From: Flavobacterium beibuense F44-8
GTDB lineage: Bacteria; Bacteroidota; Bacteroidia; Flavobacteriales; Flavobacteriaceae
DNA: 64,000 nt
Assembly (NCBI RefSeq): GCF_000769915.1
Contig: NZ_JRLV01000021.1
Location: 1 to 64,000, forward strand
Direction: 5' to 3'
This document shows positions 27,469 through 36,684 of this stretch, piece by piece. The notes under the pieces are model-generated. The model saw nothing but the letters and a program-made list of their open reading frames with translations. It had not been told where the DNA came from and did not search any database. The position numbers and the translations under genes were made by a program. Numbering within the stretch: position 1 is the stretch's first letter; each line of letters begins with the position of its first letter.

Positions 27469-28374
27469 TTAGTTTACAAGTGCCATGAACCACTCTTCAA
27501 GGCCGTCAAGGATTTTAATCTCATAAATCTCGGCACCTTTATTTACAAGCTCTTTTGTAAATACGGGAATCTCCTCGCGGTTTTGAAGCTCAAGGGAAAA
27601 CTGTGTGTTATTGTCCATTTGTACGGTAGGGTTTTCCTTTACCAGTTCATCATACCAGCGCTGGGCATCTTTTACAGTGATACGTATTTTACACAGTCCT
27701 GATTTTTTGGAAAGCTCTTCCATAGTGCCCTCAAACTGAATTTTCCCTTTACTGATAATCCCTACATGAGTACACATTTTCTCAATTTCAGCAAGCAGGT
27801 GGCTGGAAACGAAAATAGTAACTCCTTTTTCCTTATTAAGCCTTACCAGTAGTTTTCGTATATCCTGTATACCGTTAGGGTCCAGTCCGTTTACAGGTTC
27901 GTCCAGTAATAAAAGTTCCGGTTCGTCCAGTAAAGCCATTGCAATCGCCAAGCGCTGCTTCATACCCAGAGAGTAAGCCTTAGCTTTTCTTTTAGCGTCC
28001 CTTTGCAGGTCTACCAGCTCCAGTACTTCGTTAATTCTGCTTTCAGGAACATTGCGAAGTTTTGCTATGTACTTCAGGTTATCATACCCACTAAGATGAA
28101 GGTATAATGCAGGACTTTCCACAAGTGAACCAACACGATCAAAAGCTTTGGGTAGCTGCTGGTCAAGGGGCTTGTTAAAAAGATAAATAGATTTGTCCTG
28201 CTGTGGCAGTATACCGGTAAGCAGGCGCATGGTGGTTGATTTTCCTGCTCCGTTAGGACCTAAAAAGCCATAAATAGAACCTTTTGGTATGTTTAGAGAA
28301 ACATTGTCGAGAGCTTTTCTGTTTTTGGAATAATGAAAAGTAAGGTGCTCTGTCCTTATAATGTAATCTGTCAT
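27469..28374 (-). CDS. ABC transporter ATP-binding protein (ABC-2 exporter type)
   Basis: A 301-residue nucleotide-binding subunit. Walker A GPNGAGKST is at 39-47; the signature is 'YSLGMKQRLAIAMALL', Walker B LLLLDEPVNGLDP, and a switch His follows in VSSHLL. The C-terminal 90 residues are the extra domain seen in CcmA/bacitracin-type exporters. It should pair with the thioredoxin-fused permease just downstream. The transported substrate is unknown. Confidence 0.92.
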   Translation of the reverse strand: MTDYIIRTEHLTFHYSKNRKALDNVSLNIPKGSIYGFLGPNGAGKSTTMRLLTGILPQQDKSIYLFNKPLDQQLPKAFDRVGSLVESPALYLHLSGYDNLKYIAKLRNVPESRINEVLELVDLQRDAKRKAKAYSLGMKQRLAIAMALLDEPELLLLDEPVNGLDPNGIQDIRKLLVRLNKEKGVTIFVSSHLLAEIEKMCTHVGIISKGKIQFEGTMEELSKKSGLCKIRITVKDAQRWYDELVKENPTVQMDNNTQFSLELQNREEIPVFTKELVNKGAEIYEIKILDGLEEWFMALVN

Positions 28375-28437
28375 TTTTTAGTTGGTTAATGGTTTGGCGG
28401 AGCATTAAACTACTCCTTTATGTTATACGTATATGTT

Positions 28438-28467
28438 TTGCCGATAATGTTACAATTACTAACTTTG
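28438..28467 (+). promoter_or_regulatory. Promoter of yaaA
   Basis: TTG at 28438-28440, a 19-bp spacer, and TAACTTTG at 28460-28467 are a full Bacteroidetes -33/-7 promoter. The ATG is 20 bp beyond. Confidence 0.75.
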
Positions 28468-28486
28468 AAAGATAACAAATTAGTAT

Positions 28487-29245
28487 ATGAAAATAGTTAT
28501 ATCTCCCGCAAAATCGCTGGATTTTGACACAAAACTTCCTACAAGAAAACATTCAGAATCTTCCTTTTTATCACAAAGTGAGTTGATACATAGTGTATTA
28601 AAAGAAAAGTTGCCGGATGAACTTGGTAAGCTGATGAGTATAAGCAAAAAACTTGCCGATTTGAACTGGCAACGCAATCAGGACTGGCATACGCCCTTTA
28701 CCACAAAAAATGCAAGACCAGCCGTCTATGCTTTTAACGGAGATGTATACACAGGGCTTGATGCCTATACTATCCCTACCGCAAAGCTTAATAAACTTCA
28801 GGATAGTTTAAGGATACTATCAGGACTGTATGGACTTTTAAAACCGCTAGACCTGATACAGCCGTACCGACTGGAAATGGGTACCCAAATGCCGGTTGAA
28901 GGAAGTAAAAACCTATATGAGTTTTGGAAAAAGACCATTACCCAGGCTTTGAATGATGAGCTTAAAGACGACGAACTGTTTATTAACCTGGCAAGTAAAG
29001 AATACTTTGATGCTGTAGATACAAAAGCGCTTAAAGTACCTGTAATTACTCCGGAGTTTAAGGACTATAAAGACGGTAAACTAAAAATGATAAGCTTTTT
29101 TGCCAAAAAGGCTAGGGGGATGATGGTGCGCTATATAATTGACAATAACGTTAGATCCCTAAACGGACTTAAAGGTTTTGACTACGAAGGCTATAAGTTT
29201 GATGCCAGCCTATCTAAAGGAAATAAGCTGGTGTTTACAAGGTAA
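28487..29245 (+). CDS. yaaA: Peroxide stress protein YaaA
   Basis: A 252-residue DUF328/UPF0246 protein. E. coli YaaA lowers intracellular free iron during peroxide stress and binds DNA. Hallmarks are MKIVISPAKSLDF at the start, 'RPAVYAFNGDVYTGLDA', 'LRILSGLYGLLKPLDLIQPYRLEMGT' and 'VITPEFKDYKDGKLKMISFFAKKARG'. Full length, and it has the clear promoter noted above. Confidence 0.95.
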   Translation: MKIVISPAKSLDFDTKLPTRKHSESSFLSQSELIHSVLKEKLPDELGKLMSISKKLADLNWQRNQDWHTPFTTKNARPAVYAFNGDVYTGLDAYTIPTAKLNKLQDSLRILSGLYGLLKPLDLIQPYRLEMGTQMPVEGSKNLYEFWKKTITQALNDELKDDELFINLASKEYFDAVDTKALKVPVITPEFKDYKDGKLKMISFFAKKARGMMVRYIIDNNVRSLNGLKGFDYEGYKFDASLSKGNKLVFTR

Positions 29246-29251
29246 TTCCTT

Positions 29252-29701
29252 ATGGAAATACGATTTATTGAAAGGGATGAAAATTCAGCCTCGGTAACAT
29301 ATCACAGAGTAACTAAAGATCAGAAACTTATTTTTGAAGAGGCTTATCTGGAAACCGAATATACATGGACTTTATCAGGATACCTGGGCAAGTGTGACTT
29401 ATATTCAATGGAATTTTCCCAATATAGAGGTGTTTCACATACTATAGGAGAATTATCTGCAGAATATTTATTGGATTTACTCAACAATGATTATTGTTTT
29501 GATTTTGACTATGAGCCAAAGGAAAACGATATTTTAGAGTTTGTATACAACTATAAACTGCCCGATGCAAAGCATATGCCCAAAAGAATAAATATAGAAT
29601 GTTGGTCTGCTTTTATTTTTACAAAAGGCAAGTGGATTTTTGACAGGTATTATGATGTAAAACTAAAAAGTATTACACAGGGATTTATAAAATTCTTATA
29701 G
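29252..29701 (+). CDS. Hypothetical protein downstream of yaaA
   Basis: A 149-residue soluble protein, acidic and rich in aromatic residues, with no motif I recognise. It starts 6 bp after the yaaA stop and ends before a strong terminator, so it is translated from the yaaA transcript. No signal peptide or TM segment. Confidence 0.65.
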   Translation: MEIRFIERDENSASVTYHRVTKDQKLIFEEAYLETEYTWTLSGYLGKCDLYSMEFSQYRGVSHTIGELSAEYLLDLLNNDYCFDFDYEPKENDILEFVYNYKLPDAKHMPKRINIECWSAFIFTKGKWIFDRYYDVKLKSITQGFIKFL

Positions 29702-29703
29702 AT

Positions 29704-29738
29704 AAAAAAACTCCGAAGACAGGTCTTCGGAGTTTTTT
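29704..29738. terminator. Bidirectional terminator
   Basis: CTCCGAAGAC and GTCTTCGGAG form a near-continuous stem between A and T runs. It ends the yaaA operon and probably the convergent efflux operon. Confidence 0.85.
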
Positions 29739-29806
29739 GTTTGAACACACCAGGTAAAGGTGTAATAACCAAAACAATTTATATATAATCAAATAATTAA
29801 CCTTTC

Positions 29807-30097
29807 TTATGTTGATTTGAGTTTCATCATAAAGGCTTTAAAAGCCGGAAATAACTCGCTAAACAAAGGGTTTTCCCTGTTTCTTAGCATTACTTCCCCA
29901 AACATTTTAAGTCCTATGGCAAACTCGGCTGTTTCACTATCGCTGCTAAAAAGGTTTTTTTCCTGTAGTATTTTGATAATGTTGAATATGTTATCGTGGT
30001 TATCAAATTCAACACTAACGGCTTCCTGCAGTTCGTCACCTTTTGGGTTGTGCGTGTGCTCTAGCGTTACTTTATAATGATTATATTTTGAATTCAT
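29807..30097 (-). CDS. DUF3861 family protein
   Basis: A 96-residue soluble protein. It matches the small DUF3861 family ('YNHYKVTLEHTHNPKGDELQ', then 'FDNHDNIFNII', then 'FAIGLKMFGEVMLRNRENPLF'). Function unknown. It is the last gene of the efflux operon, 20 bp after the MFS gene, so its expression probably follows drug-efflux induction. Confidence 0.75.
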   Translation of the reverse strand: MNSKYNHYKVTLEHTHNPKGDELQEAVSVEFDNHDNIFNIIKILQEKNLFSSDSETAEFAIGLKMFGEVMLRNRENPLFSELFPAFKAFMMKLKST

Positions 30098-30117
30098 TTT
30101 TTAGCTGTTTTAAAATT

Positions 30118-31707
30118 TTAGTGCATGGCTTCGCTCATGTCTACTTTACCCTTACCACGCCTTACAAGCAGTATGAATGGTATACAAAGCAGGAACAAGA
30201 TGCCCAGATACATAAATACATCCATGTACGACAATATAGTTGCCTGTCTTGTAACATTAAGGTCCAGTAGTTGGTGTGCTTTTGCCAATGCCTCACTGGC
30301 AGAAAAACCATTACCCATAAACTTAAGCTGATATTGGTGTACACGTTGCTGTACCTCAAAACTGGCTCCGTTTAAGTGAGATATAAGATCTACTCTGTGT
30401 TGCTGCCCGAAACGTGAGATAAATGTGGTAATAATTGCAATACCAAATGAACCTCCTAACTGACGCATCATACCTGTAAAGGCAGCACCCTCACCAATAC
30501 TTTTACCCTGTAGGGTAGAAAGCGATAGGGTAGTAATAGGTACAAAAAGTAATCCCAGTCCCATACCCCTTAATATAAGTGGCCAAAACATGTGTTCTGC
30601 CCCTGTATCGTTTGTGATGATATTGTGCATCCAAAACGTAAAGAAGAAGAAGATAAGGAAACCTAATGCTACCATGTAAGTTTGCGGTATACCTCTTTGT
30701 ATAAGCTTACCAATAATAGGCATCATAAAAGCTGTTGTCAATGAGCTTGGTATAAGTAATAAACCGGTTTCGAGTGCCGTCCATCCTAAAACAGACTGGG
30801 TGTATATAGGTACTATAAATGTAGAGCCATATAAACCGAAACCTAGTATAAAACACATTATGGTACCAATACGCAGGTTACTGTCCTTTAATACGCTGAG
30901 GTTTACAATAGGGAACTTGTATGTCATTTCCCTCCATATAAAGGCGAGTAAACCAAATACGGTTACAACACTCAGTGTGACTATTGTACCATTGGCAAAC
31001 CAGTCATCCTGCTGTCCGTGTTCCAGTACATATTGCAGCGACCCGATAAAGGAGGCAAGGAAAATAATACCCCACCAGTCCACCTGATTGGCTTTCATCT
31101 TTTCGCCATACTTAGGGCTCTTTACATAAATCAGCGTAAGCAGGGTTGCAATAATACCCAGAGGTACGTTGATGTAAAATATATAAGGCCATGAATAATT
31201 ATCTACAATGTAACCTCCCAGTGGCGGACCCAATGTAGGCCCCACAATTACACCCATACCATATATGGCCTGTGCCATACCTCTTTTCTCGGCAGGGTAA
31301 CTCTCGGTAATAATGGTTTGTGCCGTTACAAGTAGTGCACCACCACCCATACCCTGTATGAACCTGAATAATACAAGCTCCCAGATATTGGTAGCATTAC
31401 CACATAAAAATGATGCTACGGTGAATACTACAATAGATACGGCAAAATAGTTTCGACGGCCAAACTGTTGTGACAGCCAGCTCGTCATTGGTATAATAAT
31501 TACGTTAGCGATGGCATAAGCGGTAATTACCCAGGCAATATCAGTAAGCGTTGCCCCAAGGCTACCGCGCATTTCATTTAGCGCTACGTTGACAATGGTA
31601 GTATCTACAATTTCAAGCAGGGCACACAGTACCGCGGTAATGGTAATAATTACCCGCCTAAAGCCATATTCTACCAGGCTGTCATCCTGTGTTACTGTTG
31701 CTGCCAT
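30118..31707 (-). CDS. DHA2 family drug:H+ antiporter, EmrB-like
   Basis: A 529-residue MFS transporter with about 14 TM helices. Motif A is seen as 'WLSQQFGRRNYF', motif C as 'GPTLGPPLGGYIVD', and the N-terminus has 'LEIVDTTIVNVAL' (motif D1), all DHA2 marks. It should export amphipathic drugs across the inner membrane using the proton gradient. It works with the HlyD adaptor one base upstream and the TolC-type channel, as in EmrAB-TolC. Confidence 0.94.
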   Translation of the reverse strand: MAATVTQDDSLVEYGFRRVIITITAVLCALLEIVDTTIVNVALNEMRGSLGATLTDIAWVITAYAIANVIIIPMTSWLSQQFGRRNYFAVSIVVFTVASFLCGNATNIWELVLFRFIQGMGGGALLVTAQTIITESYPAEKRGMAQAIYGMGVIVGPTLGPPLGGYIVDNYSWPYIFYINVPLGIIATLLTLIYVKSPKYGEKMKANQVDWWGIIFLASFIGSLQYVLEHGQQDDWFANGTIVTLSVVTVFGLLAFIWREMTYKFPIVNLSVLKDSNLRIGTIMCFILGFGLYGSTFIVPIYTQSVLGWTALETGLLLIPSSLTTAFMMPIIGKLIQRGIPQTYMVALGFLIFFFFTFWMHNIITNDTGAEHMFWPLILRGMGLGLLFVPITTLSLSTLQGKSIGEGAAFTGMMRQLGGSFGIAIITTFISRFGQQHRVDLISHLNGASFEVQQRVHQYQLKFMGNGFSASEALAKAHQLLDLNVTRQATILSYMDVFMYLGILFLLCIPFILLVRRGKGKVDMSEAMH

Positions 31708-31708
31708 A

Positions 31709-32788
31709 TTATTTTAAGTGTACATCTACTTCAACGTTCATTCCGGGACGAAGCAGGTCTACTTTTTCTTTCGCGTTATTTTCAGTTAAATTGATTTTTA
31801 CAGGTAGTCTCTGTACTGTTTTTACGAAGTTACCCGTAGCATTATCAGGAGGTAATAGAGAGAATTTTGCTCCTGTTGCAGGCGAGAATGATGTAATAAC
31901 ACCTTCAAACTCAATATCAGGATAAGCATCTACTTTAATACCTACTTTTTGTCCGGCTCTCATTTTGTTAAGCTGAGTTTCCTTAAAGTTGGCAACTACC
32001 CATGTTTCGCTGTGATCTGTAATATAGAATAACGCCTGACCCGGAGCTACAAGTTGTCCCGGTTGTATATCAACAGCCGATATTTGTCCGTTTACAGAAG
32101 CTGTAACTACTGTATAACCTAAGTTAAGTTCGGCAGCATTAAGTGCAGCCCTGGCACGCTCAATATTGGCAGCAGCAACTTCCGTTTGCTTGTTGGATAC
32201 ATTTGATTTTGAAATAATCGCATTTTTCTGGTAGTTGCTGGCCGCCTGTTGTTGCTCAAGTACTTTCAGTTGGGCTTCCGCCTCCTGCTTAGCAGCTTGC
32301 GCCTGCTCAAATTGCTGTTTAGTTATTGAGTGGTTTTTATATAAGTTCTCATAACGCTCAAAGTCGTTATTAGCTCTCCATAATCTTACTTTAGCAGCCT
32401 CTATGTTACCTTTTGTAGACTGTAAATTAGCATCAGATACCGATACGTTTGCTGTAGCACTACCTACATCTGCCTTTGCAACGGCAAGGTTACCTTCGGC
32501 AGCTAAAAGAGCAGCTTTAGCCTCTTCTACCTTAACGATGTAGTCATTATTATCTATAACAAAAAGGGTATCACCTTTTTTTACATAATCGTTGTCTTTT
32601 ACATATACCTTAGTGATGTAACCTGTTACTCGGGGTATAATAGGGCTCATGTTTCTTTCTACCTGTGCATCATCTGTAGTTTCGTGAGCAAGGGAGTGTA
32701 AATATTTATAAGTACCATATGTAGCACCCACGGCAACAAGTACTATAAGTATGATAAGAAACTTCTTGTTTGTTTTCTTTTTTTCCAT
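31709..32788 (-). CDS. HlyD/EmrA family membrane fusion protein
   Basis: A 359-residue periplasmic adaptor with one N-terminal TM (about 8-28). The biotinyl-lipoyl half-motif is split around a long coiled-coil hairpin (about 90-205, rich in A, E, K, Q), followed by a beta-barrel ('SVNGQISAVDIQPGQLVAPGQ'). It bridges the MFS pump and the outer-membrane channel encoded on either side. Spacing to the neighbours is 1 and 11 bp. Confidence 0.94.
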   Translation of the reverse strand: MEKKKTNKKFLIILIVLVAVGATYGTYKYLHSLAHETTDDAQVERNMSPIIPRVTGYITKVYVKDNDYVKKGDTLFVIDNNDYIVKVEEAKAALLAAEGNLAVAKADVGSATANVSVSDANLQSTKGNIEAAKVRLWRANNDFERYENLYKNHSITKQQFEQAQAAKQEAEAQLKVLEQQQAASNYQKNAIISKSNVSNKQTEVAAANIERARAALNAAELNLGYTVVTASVNGQISAVDIQPGQLVAPGQALFYITDHSETWVVANFKETQLNKMRAGQKVGIKVDAYPDIEFEGVITSFSPATGAKFSLLPPDNATGNFVKTVQRLPVKINLTENNAKEKVDLLRPGMNVEVDVHLK

Positions 32789-32799
32789 GAGGAGGTATA

Positions 32800-34149
32800 T
32801 TAATTATTTTGTTGAGTAATTTTGAATGAATTGATTAATTTTCCTGAAACGTTAAGCAGTTCGTAGTAACGTTGCGTTATATCTGCTCTTGAGAATGTTT
32901 CGTTAAGCTTTGCCTGTAGCTGTTGTACATCGGCCTCTAAAAGGTCGTTAGTATCACTAAGGCCGTTATCGTATTTATCTTTTACAATACGATAATTTTC
33001 ATCGGCTTGAGTGACAGCTTCAGTATACACTCTGTTTTGCTTAATGGCAAGGTTATAGTTTTCAAGAGACTCCTGTACCTGTACTTTAATCCTGTCGGTA
33101 AGTAACTCTACCTGTTGCTTAGTAGCTTCGGCACGGCTTGAAGCCGATTTTATATGCTTACTGTTTTTAAACAGGTTAGACAGGTCGTATGATACACCTA
33201 CACCAAAGTTAATGGCATTGGTAACCTGGAAAACATTCTTAATATCTACCGCTGCATATCCTCCTAAAAGTGTAACGGTAGGGTAGTAGTCTGCCTGAGC
33301 CACTTTTATGTTAGCCTCGCTTGCCTTTTGTTCCCATCTAAGGGCTTCAAGGTCATTTCGCTGGCTAATAGCCTCTTCGGCAGTAACTGCGGTAACCATC
33401 TCTTCAGAGTTTTCAAAGTAAGCCGGGTTAGGTTCTACCTGTGTTCCTTCAGGTAACTTTAGCATAGTTACAAGCTGATAGTTAATTGTAGAAACTGTTT
33501 TTTTAGCATCCTCTAAAGACAGTTGAATGTTTGATGCCTGCAGCTGTGCTTTAAGAAGGTCGTTACGTGCAATGATACCGTTTTGCTCCATAGCTGTAAA
33601 GTCGGTAACACGCTGGTTAGCACTCTTAAGGTTTTCCTCTATAAGTTTAACCGACTGTTGTGCCTTATACAGGTTAGAATAAAGCACTATGGTTTGCATG
33701 GCAATTTGCTCTTTAGTGTGTGCAGCATTAAAAGTCTCTGCATTATAAGCATCTTTAGATGCCTCTACACTGTTTTTAAGCTTAAAACCAGAGAACAAAG
33801 GCATACCCACGGTAGCCATACCCAGCATAAGCTGGTCTACTTTTGGAGAACCCGATGCTGTTTCGCCATCATTACTGTCGCCGGTAGGTAGTCTAAGTGT
33901 AACATTAGGATTAGTTAACCTTTGATATTGACCCGAAAGTTTTACCTCAGGGTAAACGTTATTTTTTACGCTTTCCATTTCAAATTTTGAAGTGGAAACT
34001 TTTGTATCGGCAAGATTTGCCTCGGTACTTTGGGTAACTGCCATGCCTATGGCATCATCAAGGCTTAACTGTTTTTTCTCTTGTGCCTGCAGTGTTGCAA
34101 ACCCCGATATAAACAGTGTGGCTCCCAATAGTAAATTCTTAGTTTTCAT
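32800..34149 (-). CDS. TolC family outer-membrane efflux channel
   Basis: A 449-residue protein with a signal peptide (1-22, ending TLQAQ) and two repeated OEP helical regions (about 50-220 and 250-440) typical of TolC-type channels. Its 3' neighbour is the adaptor gene. Its own start overlaps the tetR end by 11 bp, so the pump is coupled to its regulator. Confidence 0.93.
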   Translation of the reverse strand: MKTKNLLLGATLFISGFATLQAQEKKQLSLDDAIGMAVTQSTEANLADTKVSTSKFEMESVKNNVYPEVKLSGQYQRLTNPNVTLRLPTGDSNDGETASGSPKVDQLMLGMATVGMPLFSGFKLKNSVEASKDAYNAETFNAAHTKEQIAMQTIVLYSNLYKAQQSVKLIEENLKSANQRVTDFTAMEQNGIIARNDLLKAQLQASNIQLSLEDAKKTVSTINYQLVTMLKLPEGTQVEPNPAYFENSEEMVTAVTAEEAISQRNDLEALRWEQKASEANIKVAQADYYPTVTLLGGYAAVDIKNVFQVTNAINFGVGVSYDLSNLFKNSKHIKSASSRAEATKQQVELLTDRIKVQVQESLENYNLAIKQNRVYTEAVTQADENYRIVKDKYDNGLSDTNDLLEADVQQLQAKLNETFSRADITQRYYELLNVSGKLINSFKITQQNN

Positions 34150-34762
34150 GAACTAAAAGGGCTTTAATTGTTTGTTTAATGTGACTCGTTAATTCGTTTT
34201 TTATATAGTTTTCGTAGGCTTCATCTGTTTTAATACCCAGTTCTGCCTCAAAAAATGGTCTGTTCATCTGGAAATGCACAAGGGTACCCATAATGGTAGG
34301 AGGGATAAGCTCAATGTTTATGTTTGTTTTAAACAAGCCGGATTCCTGTCCTTCCTTTATTATTTTTCTAAAAGCCGCCATATTTTGCTGCTTAACTTCG
34401 GCATACGATTTCATGTCCATCAGCCTTTTCTTTGTAGAAAGCTCAAAGTGCAAAATCTGGTACATGCATTTGTTTTTGTTGATGCGCGAAATGTAAAGGT
34501 CTATAAGGCGCTCTACCTTTTCAAGCGGGGTAAGGTCTTCCTTGAAAATGTTGTCTAATTGCATTTTCATGTCAGATGTACGGTGCAGAATAAGTGCTTC
34601 AAGCATTTTTTCTTTAGACCCGAAGTAATAAGAAATCATAGCAATATTAACCTTTGCGGCTTTTGCTATGCTTCTTATTGATGTCCCGTCAAAACCTTCG
34701 CTGGCAAACAGGCTTTCTGCTGCCATGAGGATATCGAGTTGTTTTTCGTTGTATTCTGTCAT
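34139..34762 (-). CDS. TetR/AcrR family repressor of the efflux operon
   Basis: A 207-residue regulator. The N-terminal HTH (about 8-54) reads 'FASEGFDGTSIRSIAKAAKVNIAMISYYFGSKEKMLEAL', classic TetR. The C-terminal ligand domain is helical. It is the first gene of its own operon. Two palindromes (34794-34826) lie 32 bp before its ATG and are the obvious operators, so it should repress itself and the pump until a drug binds. Confidence 0.95.
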   Translation of the reverse strand: MTEYNEKQLDILMAAESLFASEGFDGTSIRSIAKAAKVNIAMISYYFGSKEKMLEALILHRTSDMKMQLDNIFKEDLTPLEKVERLIDLYISRINKNKCMYQILHFELSTKKRLMDMKSYAEVKQQNMAAFRKIIKEGQESGLFKTNINIELIPPTIMGTLVHFQMNRPFFEAELGIKTDEAYENYIKNELTSHIKQTIKALLVHEN

Positions 34763-34793
34763 TGTTTTCCAATTTCAAAATTATAGCACAAAG

Positions 34794-34826
34794 TTAAACG
34801 ATTGTTTAAATTAAACGTTTGTTTAA
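34794..34826. promoter_or_regulatory. Tandem TetR-type operators
   Basis: Two palindromes, TTAAACGATTGTTTAA (34794-34809) and TTAAACGTTTGTTTAA (34811-34826), both TTAAAC-N4-GTTTAA, with a 17-bp period. They sit upstream of tetR and fit cooperative binding by two TetR dimers. Confidence 0.8.
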
Positions 34827-34961
34827 TTGTTAGATTAACATGTCATTAACAGAAAACGTTTTAGTACACCAGGGTGTTAAAATTCATACTAACACCTAAA
34901 AATATCCCGTTACTATTATATAGCTGATAACCAAATGTTAAATTTATTTTCTCTCTGGCCT

Positions 34962-35972
34962 ATGAAGATTTTAAAAGCCTTACTACTTATCGTAGCCCTA
35001 TGTAATGCCGCCGGAGTACACGCGCAAAAGGTGTTTGCATCGGCAAAATATACCCAAATGTGCAGTTATTATGGCGAAAAGGTTACGGGCGATATACATG
35101 CCTTTAAACCCGATGCAAAAGCCGAAACGGTGATAAAAAACATCATGTCGGTAATTGGGTTAAAAGCCAATTTTGAACTGCGTGCAGCAAATGTACCTAA
35201 TGCGGCAGCGGTTGTACTAAAAGGTAAACGATACATTTTATACAATCCTAAATTCATGTCGAGCATCAATACCGTAAGTGGTAGTGACTGGGCAGCCGTT
35301 AGTATACTGGCACACGAAATAGGGCATCACCTTAACGGGCACACCCTTGATAATGTAGGCAGCAGACCCCAAACCGAACTGGATGCCGATGAGTTTTCGG
35401 GATTTGTACTAAACAAATTGGGAGCAAGCCTTACCGATGCTCAGGCAGTTATGGAAACCATAGCCAGTATAAAGGGTTCGCATACGCATCCGCCAAAAAG
35501 TGACAGGCTTGTTGCCATAGCAACGGGCTGGACAAGAGCAAACGGAAGCGCTCAGGCAAATATGGCTGCAGTTGCACAGGTAAAAACTACCGCTTCAACG
35601 CCAAAACCTGAAACCAGAACTGAAGCTAAACCTGTTGCAAAAGCACCTGTAAAGCCTAAACAGGTAGCGGTTAAAAAGCAACCGACAAGAGCAGAGAAGA
35701 TTCAGCAAAGTGCTAAATACAATAACAATATTGCCAGTGATGCTTACTTTAGTTCTGATCCTAAAGGGGAGTACTATCTAACCAAAAGAGGAAACCTTGT
35801 ACAGGTGGATAAAGACAAGGTATATATGGTAGCAAAACTGGTACGTTCTAACAAGGCGGGGTATAAAATGATGCTTACCGATAATGCCGATACTAACCTG
35901 TATATAGCTCATGGCGGAGTCCTAATGAACGATTCGGGAAATAAAGTGGGAATTCTTAGGGCAAGGAGGTGA
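34962..35972 (+). CDS. M48-like zinc metalloprotease, secreted
   Basis: A 336-residue protein; ATG at 34962 gives a proper signal peptide (1-21, ending VHA), while an upstream in-frame start does not. The gluzincin site is HEIGH (118-122) with the third ligand Glu139 in ELDADEFSG. After about residue 200 comes a Lys/Ala/Pro-rich linker and a C-terminal beta domain of unknown type. Unlike HtpX or BepA it has no TM or TPR part. Likely an envelope quality-control protease; the substrate is unknown. Confidence 0.8.
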   Translation: MKILKALLLIVALCNAAGVHAQKVFASAKYTQMCSYYGEKVTGDIHAFKPDAKAETVIKNIMSVIGLKANFELRAANVPNAAAVVLKGKRYILYNPKFMSSINTVSGSDWAAVSILAHEIGHHLNGHTLDNVGSRPQTELDADEFSGFVLNKLGASLTDAQAVMETIASIKGSHTHPPKSDRLVAIATGWTRANGSAQANMAAVAQVKTTASTPKPETRTEAKPVAKAPVKPKQVAVKKQPTRAEKIQQSAKYNNNIASDAYFSSDPKGEYYLTKRGNLVQVDKDKVYMVAKLVRSNKAGYKMMLTDNADTNLYIAHGGVLMNDSGNKVGILRARR

Positions 35973-36022
35973 TTCTGTGATTTTAATCATTGATTATTTG
36001 GCTGAAAAATAGTAAATTAGAT

Positions 36023-36056
36023 GCGGTTTTGATACACATGTCAAAACCGCTTTTTA
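36023..36056 (+). terminator. Terminator after the M48 gene
   Basis: GCGGTTTTGA pairs perfectly with TCAAAACCGC (36041-36050), followed by TTTTT. Confidence 0.8.
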
Positions 36057-36069
36057 ATTTTTTACGGTT

Positions 36070-36627
36070 ATGCAGTTGAGTATTTTATGGAAGGGGTTGA
36101 TGTATGACACAGATGAATACTGTGCCGTAAATTATCATGATACAAGCATCATGGTGCATTCTGAAATTGAAGGCTGGGCAAAACGTAAGCCTATATATAC
36201 CGAATACTGGTTACAGCTTAACAGGGATTGGGAGGTTCAGTCGTTTGAAATAAGTGCCAGTATTGCCGATAACACCTATAAACATGCGCTTTCACTGGAT
36301 AAAAATGGGCATTGGAAATGTAAAAAGAATTTGCCTCATTTTAATTTTGAGGGCTGTAATTATGTAGATATTTCCATTTCGCCATTTACCAACACACTTC
36401 CGGTAAATGGTTTGCACCTTGTCGAGGGTGAAACTACCGAACTAAGTGTTATTTATATTGATGTACTGCAAAATGAAGTGCGCCGTGAACGACAAAAGTA
36501 TACCCGTTTGGGTAATATGCTGTATCGCTTTGATAACCTGAAAGATTTTGAGGCTGACATTACCGTTGATGCTAACGGACTGGTAATAGATTATCCAGGT
36601 ATGTTTGAACTGATAAGGGTAAGATAA
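36070..36627 (+). CDS. Putative glycolipid-binding domain protein (PF06475-like)
   Basis: A 185-residue soluble beta-rich protein. 'YWLQLNRDWEVQSFEI', 'WKCKKNLPHFNFEGCNYVDISISPFTNTLPV' and 'IYIDVLQNEVRRERQKYTRL' fit the putative glycolipid-binding family (formerly DUF1089). No signal peptide. It is the first of a run of plus-strand genes with short gaps (to 39082). Function in the cell is not known. Confidence 0.78.
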   Translation: MQLSILWKGLMYDTDEYCAVNYHDTSIMVHSEIEGWAKRKPIYTEYWLQLNRDWEVQSFEISASIADNTYKHALSLDKNGHWKCKKNLPHFNFEGCNYVDISISPFTNTLPVNGLHLVEGETTELSVIYIDVLQNEVRRERQKYTRLGNMLYRFDNLKDFEADITVDANGLVIDYPGMFELIRVR

Positions 36628-36684
36628 GTGTGGCGTGATGAGGTTAAAATCTGTAAATTTGTAGAAAAACTTTTATAATACGCC

